A stretch of DNA of 64,000 nt from Usnea hakonensis (lineage: Eukaryota; Ascomycota; Lecanoromycetes; Lecanorales; Parmeliaceae). How positions within the stretch are numbered: position 1 is the first letter of the stretch; each line of letters opens with the position of its first letter. Shown here in pieces: positions 48,501-59,563 of the stretch. Below the pieces are notes generated by a model. It searched no databases, had not been told where the DNA came from, and saw nothing but the letters and a program-made list of their open reading frames with translations. The translations under genes were made by a program, and so were the position numbers. The stretch covers positions 1 through 64,000 of the forward strand of contig BLJB01000106.1 in assembly GCA_013423325.1 (NCBI GenBank), written 5' to 3'.

Positions 48501-49207
48501 ATCTGTCGAGTCGGGCAGCTCGCAGGACCGGTGAAGAATGAAAAAGGCATGTGGAACAAGCAAGAATGGCTTCCGAGCGTAAGTATTTGCCCGTTTCTAG
48601 CCATATCGCATCAGGCAATTGGAGCCGGCAAATCGGGGACGAAAATGGTGATTAGCATAACTCGCTAACAACATCTCTTCAAACCTAGTTGATCGCCAGC
48701 TCCGCCTACCTCTCTCAAATCCCCACCACGGTCCCAAGCCAAGACACCATCTCCTGGGTCCCCGTCGACATAACCGCCAACATAATCGTCGACCTCGTCC
48801 TCTCCACCGCCTTTCCCCCCCAATCCTCAACCCCCTCCCCCCTCCTCCACCACTACAACATCGTCAACCCCAATCCAGGCTCCTGGTCCACCCTCATCCC
48901 CCCCATCACCCACTACTTCTCGCAAACCACCCGCAACCGCAAAACCGACATCACCCCCGTCCCCTTCCCAACCTGGGTCTCCGCCCTCCGCGCCTCCTCG
49001 GCGTTGGGCACCGACGATATAGCGCAGAACCCGGGTATCAAGTTGCTTGAGTTTTATGGGGGGATGGAGGAGAGTGGGAAGGAGGGGGCTGCGGCGGAGG
49101 ACGTGTTGGAGACGGTGGAGACGGCGAAGGCGAGTAAGAGTATGAGGGAGTTGGGGGCCGTGGGGGAGGAGTGGGTGGGGAGGTGGTTGAAGCAGTGGGA
49201 GTTTTGA
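45600..49207 (+). CDS. NRPS-like carboxylic acid reductase (A-T-R)
   Basis: An adenylate-forming reductase: the A domain activates a carboxylic acid with ATP, the thiolation domain carries it on phosphopantetheine and the R domain reduces the thioester with NADPH, typically to an aldehyde. Seven exons, 45600-45852, 45906-45958, 46016-46423, 46485-46707, 46757-48148, 48208-48578, 48689-49207, total 3219 nt, 1072 aa; introns 49-110 nt. A domain: VIHTSGSTGLPKPV (about 180), VYGSSEVAL and FYEGRADDVIVFSNGEKFNP. T domain: DIFAIGADSLQVMTL with the carrier Ser near 590. R domain: VVLTGSTGSLGSYVLDALL (about 692) and GYGESKYVAERLL (Tyr/Lys about 850). No condensation domain, so it makes no peptide bond. 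An aldo/keto reductase lies about 5 kb upstream, but no other biosynthetic gene is adjacent. The substrate is unknown. Confidence 0.92.
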
Positions 49208-49610
49208 GGGGTGGAGAGATTCCTGGGGGTTGGGATGGAGATTGTTGTTAATGATTAGATAGCCGACTGATGCCTTGTTTGTAAATGCATGCATGCCTTT
49301 ATACACGACACACGCACATACACGCCATGCCTTCATTCATGAACATGAATATGAGTATTACACTCCCCAATCAATCAATCAACCAACACAACAACACATT
49401 AACAATCTCATATATAAAAATAGAGGTACACAGCTATATATCCTTCACCAGAGAAGTCGAATCGATGAGAAAGGCTAGAGATTAGGTGCGGTCAGGTACG
49501 CTCAGGGAAGGTCAGGCAAGGAAAATAGAGATAAAGATAAAGATAAAGATAAAAATAAAAGGGAAGAGTGAGAATAAACTCCAACTCCAAACCCCCACCC
49601 CCTCCATTCT

Positions 49611-49682
49611 CCCCCCCCCCNNAAAGGGAGAAAAAACCCCAACCCCAAACCCCCCCCCCCCCCCTTCCCCCCCCCCCCCCCC
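49611..49682. repeat. C homopolymer tracts with undetermined bases
   Basis: Several C runs of 10-25 bases surround the two Ns at 49621-49622. Length and base calls here are unreliable. Confidence 0.9.
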
Positions 49683-49903
49683 AATACATCCAGTCCTCCC
49701 CTCCCCTCTAAGATATCCACTCCCCTCCCCCCCTCCCCCCACCTAAAAACATCCACCCCTCTCCTCCCCCATTCATATAATCAATCAATCAATCAATCAA
49801 TCAATCCCAAGTCCAATGTCCATGATTCCAATCCAATTCCAATCCCAGTCCAATTTCATAAAATAAGGTAATTATAGCTATGGTTTTATATTAAAGGTCA
49901 ATA

Positions 49904-50012
49904 GGAAAAAAGGAAAGGGAAGGGAATAAGGGGGGGAAGGGAAAAGGGGAACAAGGGAAGGGGAAAGGGAAAAAGAAAGGGAAAGGGAACAAGGGGGAGG
50001 GAGCAAGCGGCC
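49904..50012. repeat. Polypurine (A/G) tract
   Basis: About 110 bases made almost only of A and G, with repeated GGGAA and GGAAAGGG words. Confidence 0.85.
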
Positions 50013-50065
50013 TTCGCACCATTTTTGAATTATATAGATATTTTATAAGGGGTGTATCTACCATA

Positions 50066-50112
50066 CCACAACACAACATAACACAACACAACACAACACA
50101 ACACAACACAAT
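50066..50112. repeat. ACACA pentamer tandem repeat
   Basis: About nine copies of a five-base CACAA-type unit, with one unit altered to CATAA. Confidence 0.8.
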
Positions 50113-50617
50113 ATCGAGAATGTTTAGGGTCTTATATAAACCTTTTGATATACCTCAACCAACATTTTCCGAGAAGAGAAGGGGGAAGGGAGGATGAGAG
50201 AGAGAGAGGATGTTAGGGGGATGGGGTAGGAAGATTAAACTCGGGGGTGAGGATTCTTTCTAACTCTTCTCTTTTTCTAAAAGATAAGGTAGTCGATTTC
50301 TTAGAAGTTTAAGGTGGTTCTTGAAAGATGGCACGAAGAAAAGCATTTAATTTCTACAGCTGCATTCAGTGACGATAGGCGGAGGGAGTAAGCTATTGTG
50401 AATGGAAGTAGATAGAATAGATCAGCTATGTGAATAACGGCTAGGACGGGATTCCTTTCTGAAACGCCGTGCATGAAGCATTTGAATGTCGGAATCCGAC
50501 GCCTCTGTTTTATTACGTCGGTTCGTAGAAATCAGGCCCGACGGTGAGGAACATCAAGAAGGACAAGAAACCTGAACACGGGGCCACAATCTCACTCGCC
50601 GACCCGACTTCTAGAAG

Positions 50618-52403
50618 TCATGGACAATAAAACCGGTCCGGCTCATGCATGTCCCAGAAGGACGACCGGCGCAACATTTCGGGGTCCGTGACAGATGGCA
50701 TCTGGATATGCGGGCCCTTCCTAGCTCTTTCCTTTGCGGTGTTGATTATGAGGTCTTGTTGGTGAGTCCAGATAGGGTCCACTGTTGGCATTTTGGACAG
50801 GAGGGCTTCCACCTGGGTGCATTTGACAGGGGCGATACCAAGGCGCGCCTCGTCGTCGCGGACGGATAGGTCAAAGGTGAAGCGTTGCTGATAATCTTGC
50901 TTGGCTGCTCCGAATGGAGGTTTGGAGCCGGCGATGAGATCGAGGGACTTTAGGCGGGGCTGAGTGATTGAGTGACCTCGGCGGACACGAGAATTCGTAA
51001 TCTCCTGCCAGAGGTATTTCCATATCTCTGGGACGCTGTCCAGTGTTGCTTTGGGAGAAGTGGGATGGTCATGTTGAGGGTTTTGGATAAGGATGACGAG
51101 CTCCAGATGGACAATGAACCAGAATTCATCCGCGATATACCGGAGCATCGCATATGGCTATCGGTGCCGTCAGGTCAATAACAACGGAGACTATGATGTG
51201 AAACTCAAACTTACCCATTCCTGCCCGTCACAGGCAAGGTAAAGGCCAAGGCTGCGCAATTTGCGACAATACTTACTTACGCGTCCCATGTCATCCCAAG
51301 GGAAATGAGGCCCATCCGAATTGCTCCCTTTTCGGGGTTCCGGTATCCTTATCGCTATCAGTGTCTTCCCAACACTTTCCCAGACGCTGTCCTCGAGTGT
51401 ATGCCCACTGTGGATACGTCCGATCAAGTCCAGCACTTCAAGATTCTTACACCTTCGCAACATGCTACTTACTGACCAAATTCCGAGAGATACGGCTCGC
51501 AGCCTAAGTGACTTGAGACAAGAAAATTCTGGCACGACTGCTGGATAAAAAGTAGAGCACTTTACCGACAGTCTTTCCAGCATACTCCACGCGATATCAA
51601 ATGGATATCGAAAGAAGTCGGGACCTACGCCGTAAAGCTCAAGTGACCTTAGATGAAGGGGTTTGAACAACCCTTGCAGCTGGTCTAGTATAGTGAAGTC
51701 GATACGAATGGTAAGATCGCGCAATTTGGGAGCTGAGATCAAGACGTTCCGGAGTTCCTTGGAAGCCTGGAACTGTCCGGCGGTGAGAGTTACGTTGAAG
51801 GAGAAAAGGCAGGGCGAGGCGCATAGGCGTGGTAGGGTCATTGCTGAATTCCCACTGGCTGGATGACGGGTATATAACAAGCATTGTGGACGGTGCTTCT
51901 GAAGGGTGTCTAGAAGCCCAGATACTATAGGATATTGAGCATCCCAGACGAATATCTTGAGCCTAGTCAATCTTGGGAGAGCCCGTCCAAGTGAATCAAG
52001 ATCTTCCTTACTACCTTCCCCTGGTTGAAGCTTGGGCGATGGTGCCCAGAGGATACGGATCTCCTGGACTTTTGTGATCAAATCGTCGTCCGTCAACAGC
52101 TGTTTTATCAGTCGTCCATTGACATTTCGTCTGCTGCGGTTGAAGGTAAAATGAAGGACGCGGTAGATGAAGCTCTTGGACATGTGGTACAATGATCTAG
52201 AGCTTAGAGCAACATTGAGCAACGAGCTTGGCGATGTTTGACTCAGCTGGGTTTACTGTTAGAGCGTGACCAGATGAAGGTAGTCGACCTCATACCACAT
52301 CAAGAATCGTTAGCTGGACGTCTATGTCCAATTTCTGAAAAGCGATAGCCTTAGGCTCGATGTCAGTGCTGGCATGTATTTTGGATGCTCCAGCTTTGGA
52401 CAT
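50618..52403 (-). CDS. F-box/LRR-like fungal protein, 559 aa
   Basis: Three exons, 52403-52296, 52246-51215, 51157-50618, total 1680 nt; introns 49 nt (GTATGA..CCCAG) and 57 nt (GTAAGT..GATAG). Splicing the first intron creates an F-box-like segment, LDIDVQLTILDVLSQTSPSS followed by LLNVALSSRSLYHMSK (residues about 26-60). The middle has leucine-rich, repeat-like spacing (LPRLTRLKIFVWD, LRDLTIRID, LRSLELYGVG, LKSLRLRAVSLG, LEVLDLIG), as in LRR F-box proteins. The C-terminal part (LVILIQNPQHDHPTS and onwards) is a hydrophilic tail. Likely an SCF ubiquitin-ligase adaptor by family; the target is unknown. Confidence 0.78.
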
Positions 52404-54029
52404 GATGTATTACAGAGTGCAGGGAAATCCAAAGCCCGGATGGACACGTGAAGACGCGAGATACTGTAAAGGTATATCTATATCTTGTTGGCTCGTAAAA
52501 AAAAGGTGGGGTAGGTGAAGGTACGAGGGATCGGAGCGGAAGAACTGTGTCCGACCAGGATCTAACCACAAGAAGTATGATTCTAGGTTCTCCTTTCCCC
52601 GTGAGCATTTGTTGCTGTCTTTGAAGGGTATGCACTTGCATTGTCATTAACCACGTCTCGACTTGAGTCTTGCACAGTTCGCAGAGGAGTCCTTATCGTC
52701 ATGCTTGCAAGTACTCGACAAAGTGTTCAGGGTCCGACAAAAAAGACCCAGCACCTAGTAGGCCTACCGCTGAGCTGAGCGGGAGAAGTGCGCTGAGCGG
52801 CGGGGAAAGTGCGCTGAGCGGAGAAAGTGCGCTGAGCGGCGGGGAAAGTGCGCTGAGCGGCTAGGCGGGGAAAGTGCGCTGAGCGGGGAAAGTGCGCTGA
52901 GCTGAGCGGGGAAAATGCGCTGAGCTGAGCGGAGAAAGTGCGCTGGTCGCAAAGATGCGCTGGCCGCTGGTCGCAGAAATGCGGTCGGTATATACAAAGC
53001 GAGACAGGGAGGGAGGTTTAGTCAAAGTACATTATGCTCTTCAAAGATCCTGATTGCGCTTGATGCGTCCACCGCTTACAATCTTGTTTGTCCAAGTGCG
53101 CGGGATATTGTTGGTTATCTACACGTTCAAGTATCGTACAGCTGAAAATTTACAACTCGAATCACGTCCATAGTGCTTGAACACATTTTTGGGACAAATG
53201 CCTTGTCTTTGGCTCCTGCGCTCGCTCTTGCATTCATGATTGACTGCTATTGTACTTGCTCTTGGCAATTCAAGCTACGTCCTGGGTCACAGATTTGAGA
53301 CTACGGATCCCTGAGCAAAGGATCCAGAAGCTAGCAGAACTCGCGCTGATATCTTGTTGCACATTTCGCTGTTGGGATAGACGGTGTATAACGGGATGTC
53401 CTAGCACCCAGACATCAAGTCAGATTGGGTAGCTGTGAGAAAAACCCATTGTTGCCAAATTGACCCAGTGGATAGACAAGTGATGCTGTCGAAGTCGACT
53501 CTGGATTTCTTGGAATTTGGAGGGCATGGTGGAAGTAGCGGCAGTGATTCGCTCTGCCGCCCACAATAGAATAGTCCGGTCTTCGGAGCAGTGTAGACTG
53601 TACTTAAAACGGGCAATGTATCTGTAACACAAGGTGTAAGCAAAAAGCGTCGAGGTGGTGAAAGCGCAGCGAATGATGATGCTCTCTTGTAATTGACGAC
53701 TGGCTAAGACTCGCGTTACAAAGGAAATTCAAGCACGCTATGTTGAAGCATGGAGCTAGAGATCCACTCCGTGTCCATTCCTATTGTGCTGAACTTGTTG
53801 ACATGATTGCTTGTAAAAAAAGCTGGGGCTGAGAAGCGTGACACTTCTTGATTCGAGTCTGATTGTTGATATTGCTTATCTTATCTTAGCGTCACCACTT
53901 TACGCGTGCGCGCTAAGATGCGCGTTCAGAAAACATATCAATACTCCCACGTCTTCCCTCTCTTTGTCTGCATCACACCCAGGCCACCACCTTCTGGCCT
54001 GCATAGCTCCTCCATAATTCTCCGACATC
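52404..54029. other. Intergenic with minisatellite
   Basis: Upstream of the F-box/LRR-like gene and of RNR1 (divergent). Beyond the minisatellite near 52773-52980 no gene or RNA was recognised. GCGCGC-rich DNA at about 53900-53925 (ACGCGTGCGCGC) lies some 120 nt before the RNR1 start and could contain MluI-box-like (ACGCGT-related) cell-cycle elements. Confidence 0.45.
52773..52980. repeat. GC-rich minisatellite
   Basis: About ten imperfect units of GTGCGCTGAGCGGGGAAA, with variants carrying an extra CGG, a CTAGG insertion or a doubled GAGCT. The right end degrades into CGCTGGTCGCA units. Frames through it on either strand encode only simple SALSGGE-like or SAHFPRR-like repeats. Confidence 0.9.
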
Positions 54030-57000
54030 ATGTTTGTCTACAAGCGCGGTAGGTTTTGGAGCCCTTGACCTCACTACCTTACATTCCCTTGCCACCAAGA
54101 GCCATCTGCCCTTGGCTTTCCCACGTGGATGGCGACCACTTCTCTTAGCGGAGAGAGAATGTTCAGCGTGTCAATAGCTAACGTGCAATGTACCAAATAG
54201 ACAACCGCAAGGAGCGAGTGCAGTTCGACAAGATCACTGCACGCGTTTCCCGTCTGTGCTATGGCTTGGACGCGGAACACGTCGACGCTGCTGCCATCAC
54301 GCAGAAAGTCATATCCGGTGTCTATCAAGGAGTCACTACCATAGAATTAGACAATCTAGTACGCCCAGCCAGACATATCGCAATGTATTGAACGCTGACT
54401 TCATATAGGCAGCAGAGACGGCTGCGTACATGACTGTCACCCACCCTGACTATGCCATCCTTGCCGCTCGTATTGCGGTCTCGAACCTTCACAAACAAAC
54501 CAAGAAACAATTCTCCTCCGTCATAGATGACCTTTTCCACTATGTCAACCCTAAGAACAACAAGGCAGCGCCTATGATATCGGAAAAGACACATGAAACG
54601 GTCATGAAGCACGCCGAGGAGCTGAATTCCGCCATTGTCTACGATCGCGATTTCAACTACCAGTACTTTGGTTTCAAGACCCTAGAACGATCCTACTTGC
54701 TGCGGCTGAATGGCAAAGTCGCGGAGAGACCTCAGCAAATGATCATGCGTGTTGCTGTCGGCATTCACGATGACGACATTGAAAGAGTAATCGAGACGTA
54801 CAACTTGATGTCCCAGAAGTACTTCACCCACGCGTCTCCTACACTCTTCAATGCTGGGACACCAAATCCACAGCTAGCTTCGTGCTTCTTGATTGATATC
54901 AAAGACGACAGTATCGAGGGTATCTACGACACGCTCAAGACATGTGCGTTAATCTCAAAGACCGCGGGAGGCATTGGTCTCAATATCCATCGAATACGTG
55001 CCACTGGTTCCTACATCAGCGGAACCAACGGCTCCTCGAACGGTATCGTACCAATGCTACGAGTGTTCAATAACACCGCGAGGTATGTCGATCAAGGGGG
55101 CAACAAGCGTCCAGGTGCCTTTGCCATGTACCTTGAACCCTGGCACGCAGATGTCTTTGAGTTTTTGGATCTTCGGAAGAATCATGGGAAGGAGGAAGTT
55201 CGTGCTCGCGATTTATTTTTCGCTCTATGGATCCCAGACCTCTTCATGAAACGTGTCGAAGCGAATGGAGAATGGACCTTGATGTGCCCGAATGAAGCGC
55301 CTGGACTGGCTGATATCTATGGCGATGAGTTCGAGGCGCTCTACGAGAAGTATGTTATCTTCGACGATGAGTACTATTCGTGTCGCTAATCACTGCAACG
55401 CAGATACGAAAGAGAAGGGCGTGGTCGCAAGACAATCAAAGCGCAGAAGCTTTGGTATTCCATCCTCGAAGCTCAGACTGAGACGGGAAATCCATTCATG
55501 CTTTACAAGGATGCGGCCAACCGTAAGAGCAATCAAAAGAACCTTGGCACCATTCGCAGCTCGAATCTATGTACAGAGATCATTGAGTACACGGCGCCAG
55601 ATGAGGTCGCAGTCTGCAACTTGGCTTCGCTTGCTTTGCCTACGTTTGTAGACATTGCACGTGGAGAGTATGACTTTGGCAAGCTCCATGAGGTCACTCA
55701 GGTCGTCGTGAAGAACCTGAACCGAATCATTGAGATTAACCACTACCCTGTAGAAGAAGCTAGAAATAGCAACATGCGTCACCGACCCATTGGACTAGGC
55801 GTACAAGGTCTTGCAGATGCTTTCTTGGCTCTGCGTCTGCCCTTCGATTCAGCCGAGGCCAAACATTTGAACAAGCAGATCTTCGAGACAATCTACCACG
55901 CAGCTTTGACGGCATCTTGCAATTTAGCAAACGAACTTGGCCCTTACGCCACATACGAAGGATCACCTGTCTCTCAAGGTATCCTGCAGTATGACATGTG
56001 GAATGTCCACCCGACAGACCTGTGGGATTGGGATGCTCTCAAGACTCAGATTGCCAAACATGGTGTGCGAAACAGTTTGCTCGTAGCACCCATGCCAACA
56101 GCCAGCACTTCTCAGATTCTCGGTAACAATGAATGCTTTGAACCCTACACCTCCAACATCTATTCACGTCGTGTATTGGCTGGTGAATTCCAGGTCGTCA
56201 ACCCATGGCTTCTCAAGGACTTGGTCGACATGGGGCTCTGGTCCGACAACATGAAGAATCGGATCATCGCCGACGGTGGTTCCATCCAGAACATCCCAAA
56301 TATTCCCGCTGACATCAAAGCTCTGTATAAGACGGTCTGGGAGATTTCTCAGCGGAAGATTGTCGAGATGGCAGCTGATCGTGGTGCCTTTATCGATCAA
56401 TCACAATCCCTCAACATCCATCTCAAAGACCCAACAATGGGGAAGATTACGAGCATGCATTTTGCTGGTTGGAAGCTCGGTCTCAAGACTGGCATGTATT
56501 ATCTCCGCACCATGGCCGCATCTGCACCAATTCAGTTTACAGTCGACCAAGAGCAGCTCAAGGTTGTCGACACAAATGTGGCTCGTACCGGCGCAGTCAA
56601 GAAGCGAATCGGCCCTTCCGCCGGCTATAACTCCAATTCCCACTCCGCCGTTCCCCGACCCATGTATGTGCGAAAGCCATCCGATGGGACCGCGACCATG
56701 TCCCCCAACGGGATGCCCACGCCCACCGCGACGCCGCCTCCACCGTCGGAAACCAAAAAATTCTCTCCCCCATCCAAAGCCGAATCCGCCGTGCTTCCCA
56801 CGTTCAAAGCCGATGTCGAAGAGGGCGACAGCCCCAAGTCGCTCGCCACCGATCCAGAGGCGGTTGTGACAAAGGAAAAACTGCCCGAGCCCGCCGTGAG
56901 CGACGTCAAGCAGGAAGTGGACACCGAAGGCAGCGAGGAGAGGGAAAAAGACATTTACGCTCAAAAGGTCTTGCAATGTGAGACGCGCACCTGGTTCCCA

Positions 57001-57077
57001 CCCTAGACTCCCAAAGCTGATGAAAGAATCCAGGCAGCATCGAGAACCGCGAGGAATGCGTCATGTGCAGCGGATGA
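54030..57077 (+). CDS. Ribonucleotide reductase, large (R1) subunit
   Basis: Class I ribonucleoside-diphosphate reductase large subunit, making deoxyribonucleotides in the cytosol with the small radical subunit. Five exons, 54030-54048, 54201-54358, 54409-55349, 55404-56977, 57034-57077, total 2736 nt, 911 aa; introns 152, 50, 54 and 56 nt. The first exon is just 19 nt (MFVYKR plus one base). N-terminal ATP cone: VYKRDNRKERVQFDKI. Active-site cysteines Cys218 (QLASCFLI), Cys429 (SNLCTEI) and Cys444 (VAVCNLAS) match the yeast positions within one residue. The loop GGNKRPGAFAMYLEPWH is intact. After the core, about 100 Pro/Thr/Glu-rich residues lead to the C-terminal redox pair ECVMCSG, restored only when the last intron is removed. 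Confidence 0.96.
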
Positions 57078-57944
57078 GATGGGCGGCACTTTTTCTGATT
57101 GATCGAGTCCAATCCATCCATCCATCATAGACATCACTCATACAATACAATACAGCATTGGTCATTGCTTGCGGCCGGTGTTTATCGAGCTCGGGTTCCT
57201 TTTGTTCCGTTTGAATGCATGCAAACACAGGCCGGCCATCATTATTGTTTGGATAGTAATGGTTTTTTTTTTCTTGGTGCCCGTCCGTCCTATGTACGTG
57301 TCATAAAGCAAATCTAGCAATGCCAAGTAAGGTTAGCTAGCTGGCATCATATCCCCCGAAAAACAGACCCCATTCCTCAAATCTCAAATCTAATCATGTA
57401 TGGATGGAAACCTAGAGTAACGGCCGAGGGGGCGTGCTCCTCTCCTTGGAGAGGAGAAGAAACAGTGGAGTGAAGTAAAGGAAAGTAAACCAAAACTCTT
57501 ACCCCCTCCTCGCCCCCAACCCCACCATCCCCCTCTCCCCCCCTCTCCCCCCTCTCCCCTCCCCCCCCCTCCCCCTTCCACCACCATCCCCAATCCCCCC
57601 CAATCCCCATTCCCAAACGACAAATAGGTAAAAGATAAGAAAAACAGGGTGATACGATTTGCTGAATTTTAGAAAAGGCAAGCGCCGGGGGGAAGGGGGG
57701 GGGGGAGGGGGAGAGGGGGGAAGGTAGTGGGGGGGAGATGGGGGGTAAATATACATGGGGTAAAAGGAAGAGGGGAGGGTATGTATGTATATGGATGGAT
57801 GGATGGATGTGTAGAATCGGAGAGGAGAGGACAAGACAGGGTGAAGCAGGATTGGTAGGATAACAATAATATACGACATCACACGTGTATGTGTCTTCAA
57901 CCACCAAAGCTGCTTTATGTACCGACGCAACGAGTCGACCCCAT
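57078..57944. other. Convergent intergenic region with C- and G-tracts
   Basis: 3' flanks of RNR1 and of the minus-strand membrane protein. A C/T tract (about 57507-57602) and a G/A tract (about 57686-57730) are complementary in style and could pair. A GGAT tetranucleotide run lies near 57792-57808. No gene was recognised. Confidence 0.65.
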
Positions 57945-59563
57945 CTATCGATAACCCCCCGAAAAGTCATCTTCATAAACAGACGAGCCATGACTCTGGA
58001 CATTGGTCCTCCCACCGCCGACGCCGGTCCTTGCATTCGCAATCCTTCCGCTTCCGGCTGCACTTCCACCCGCACCAGCACTCCCAACCTTTGTATCCCA
58101 TTCCTCTTTCCCTTGCACCGCAGCGTTATCGTTACCATCCGCAACCATAGCCGGAGCCGGCTTCTGCCACGCATGACTCTCGCCCAACTCCATATAACTC
58201 ATCCTATCGCCCCTCGTCGTGCCGGGCGAGGAATCGTAGGCGGCGGAGGAGGAGGTCCAGTCGGAGACTTTGTTGGTGGAGCGGACAAAAGAGGAGGGAA
58301 AAGGGAAACGGGAGCGGAAAGGCGCGGGTTTCGGTTTACTGATGGTTTTGGTTTGAGGGGTGGAGGAGGAGCGGGTGAGGGAGGTGAATTTGGAGACGAT
58401 TTTGGGGGCGAAATGGCGGAAGAAGTGGGGGATGGTGATGAGGCAGCCGCAGACGATGCCCGAAGCGATTTCGGCGATGCTGTTGTTGGGTTAGTGTTTG
58501 CGGTCAATAGTCAGGTCGTCTAGAGGGTCTTTTATGACTTACGTCCACATTGCGACGGGAAAGAGATAATAAGTCTTGTCGGGGCTTTTGGCACTGGCGA
58601 CGCTTGTGACGAGGTGCATGATGCTTGAGATGCAGCCGCTGCTTAATGTCAGCTCTCCGTCTCTCTTCCTTTGCCCACACGCTCGAGACATACAACAATC
58701 CAGTCGCAAAAACCGCAGAGACGCCAATCTTCCTCTGTGTAGCCATTTGCAAGCGCCAGACTTCAACAATGGGCAGGAGAAGTATTGTAAAGTCCGACAC
58801 CACGTTGATCGTCCCTCCTGCGACAAAGACCTCTTCGTTATTGATGCAGTGGCCAGGCTCTGTAGGCGTCCATAACTTGCTCCTCGGCACGCACGGCCAG
58901 ATCTCGACTGGCAAGTTGGCGAGATAGAAGAGGAAGTTGAAAAGTATCACGCCCTGTATTATCCAGTAGGTTCTATTTCTGTTGCCAGGGACGAATATTC
59001 GTAGAAAGAGCAGTAGGATGGAAAGCTTGGTGATGAATATGATTGGTATATAGGCGATTTCAATGCCGTTCGCAATCTGTTGCATGGCTTTAAGATACCT
59101 CATAGAGATTGCAAAGGGCTGTGTGGCTGACCTTGGTCCATTTTATTAAATTGATGATCTGTATATCCCACTGGTGTACGCCGGCATTGTGATTGAAGAT
59201 GGGTACCAGCATCAACGTAGCGTATGCGATCAGACCAAGCTTCGAGGGATTTTGTAAGCTTCTATCGCTCGTGCAACGATTGGATTGTTCTCACCCATGC
59301 AATAACGCACGTGTCTAAGAACAGTCAGTGCTCCACCTCCATTGATTCGGTCCGACTAACTCACAATCTTCCCATCCGTGAGATCGAGTAATGACCAATC
59401 TGGTATACATACGAATCGCAACACATATTGTCGCGACAGTCAGGCATGTTATGTTGCACGCCAGGTTCGCCGCTGACTGTGATGGTGGATCAATGAAGTT
59501 TGGCAGGACACCCGGAGGAGGCTTTAAGCCAGGACCTTCAAGAAGCTGCTCCAATGTAGCCAT
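57945..59563 (-). CDS. Fungal rhodopsin-domain integral membrane protein
   Basis: A seven-helix membrane protein of the fungal rhodopsin-domain family that includes Pth11-like proteins. Six exons, 59563-59365, 59314-59295, 59239-59132, 59076-58694, 58638-58543, 58479-57945, total 1341 nt, 446 aa; introns 50, 55, 55, 55 and 63 nt. Exon 2 is 20 nt. Markers: CLTVATICVAIRMYTRL, HGWEDYTCVIAWLGLIAY, IEIAYIPIIFITKLSILLLFLRIF, FLFYLANLPVEIWPC, VVSDFTILLLPIVEVWRLQ, RKIGVSAVFATGLLFGC and AEIASGIVCGCLITIPHFFRHF. The cytosolic tail is Ser/Thr/Gly-rich (RSSSTPQTK, ESHAWQKP). No CFEM domain is present. Signalling roles are known for a few relatives only; the ligand and role here are unknown. Confidence 0.88.

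Larger units (their letters stand above)
49208..50617. other. Intergenic low-complexity region with a 2-base gap
   Basis: Contains C homopolymers (49611-49682), TCAA repeats (49368-49380, 49780-49806), a polypurine tract (49904-50012), an ACACA pentamer run (50066-50112) and two undetermined bases at 49621-49622. No gene is visible. Confidence 0.7.

Noticed and set aside
39616..49207. Aldo/keto reductase, glutamate dehydrogenase and A-T-R reductase as one biosynthetic cluster
   Set aside because: Glutamate dehydrogenase is a core metabolic gene, and no transporter, regulator or second tailoring enzyme is present; only the weaker two-gene idea was kept as a finding.
52764..52997. Frames through the minisatellite encoding SAHFPRR-like or SALSGGE-like repeats
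   Set aside because: The protein repeats only mirror the DNA repeat and appear on both strands; no sign of a real gene.
57377..58174. 265-codon minus-strand frame across the C- and G-tracts
   Set aside because: Its length comes from low-complexity DNA lacking stops, and it overlaps the true last exon of the membrane protein in another frame.
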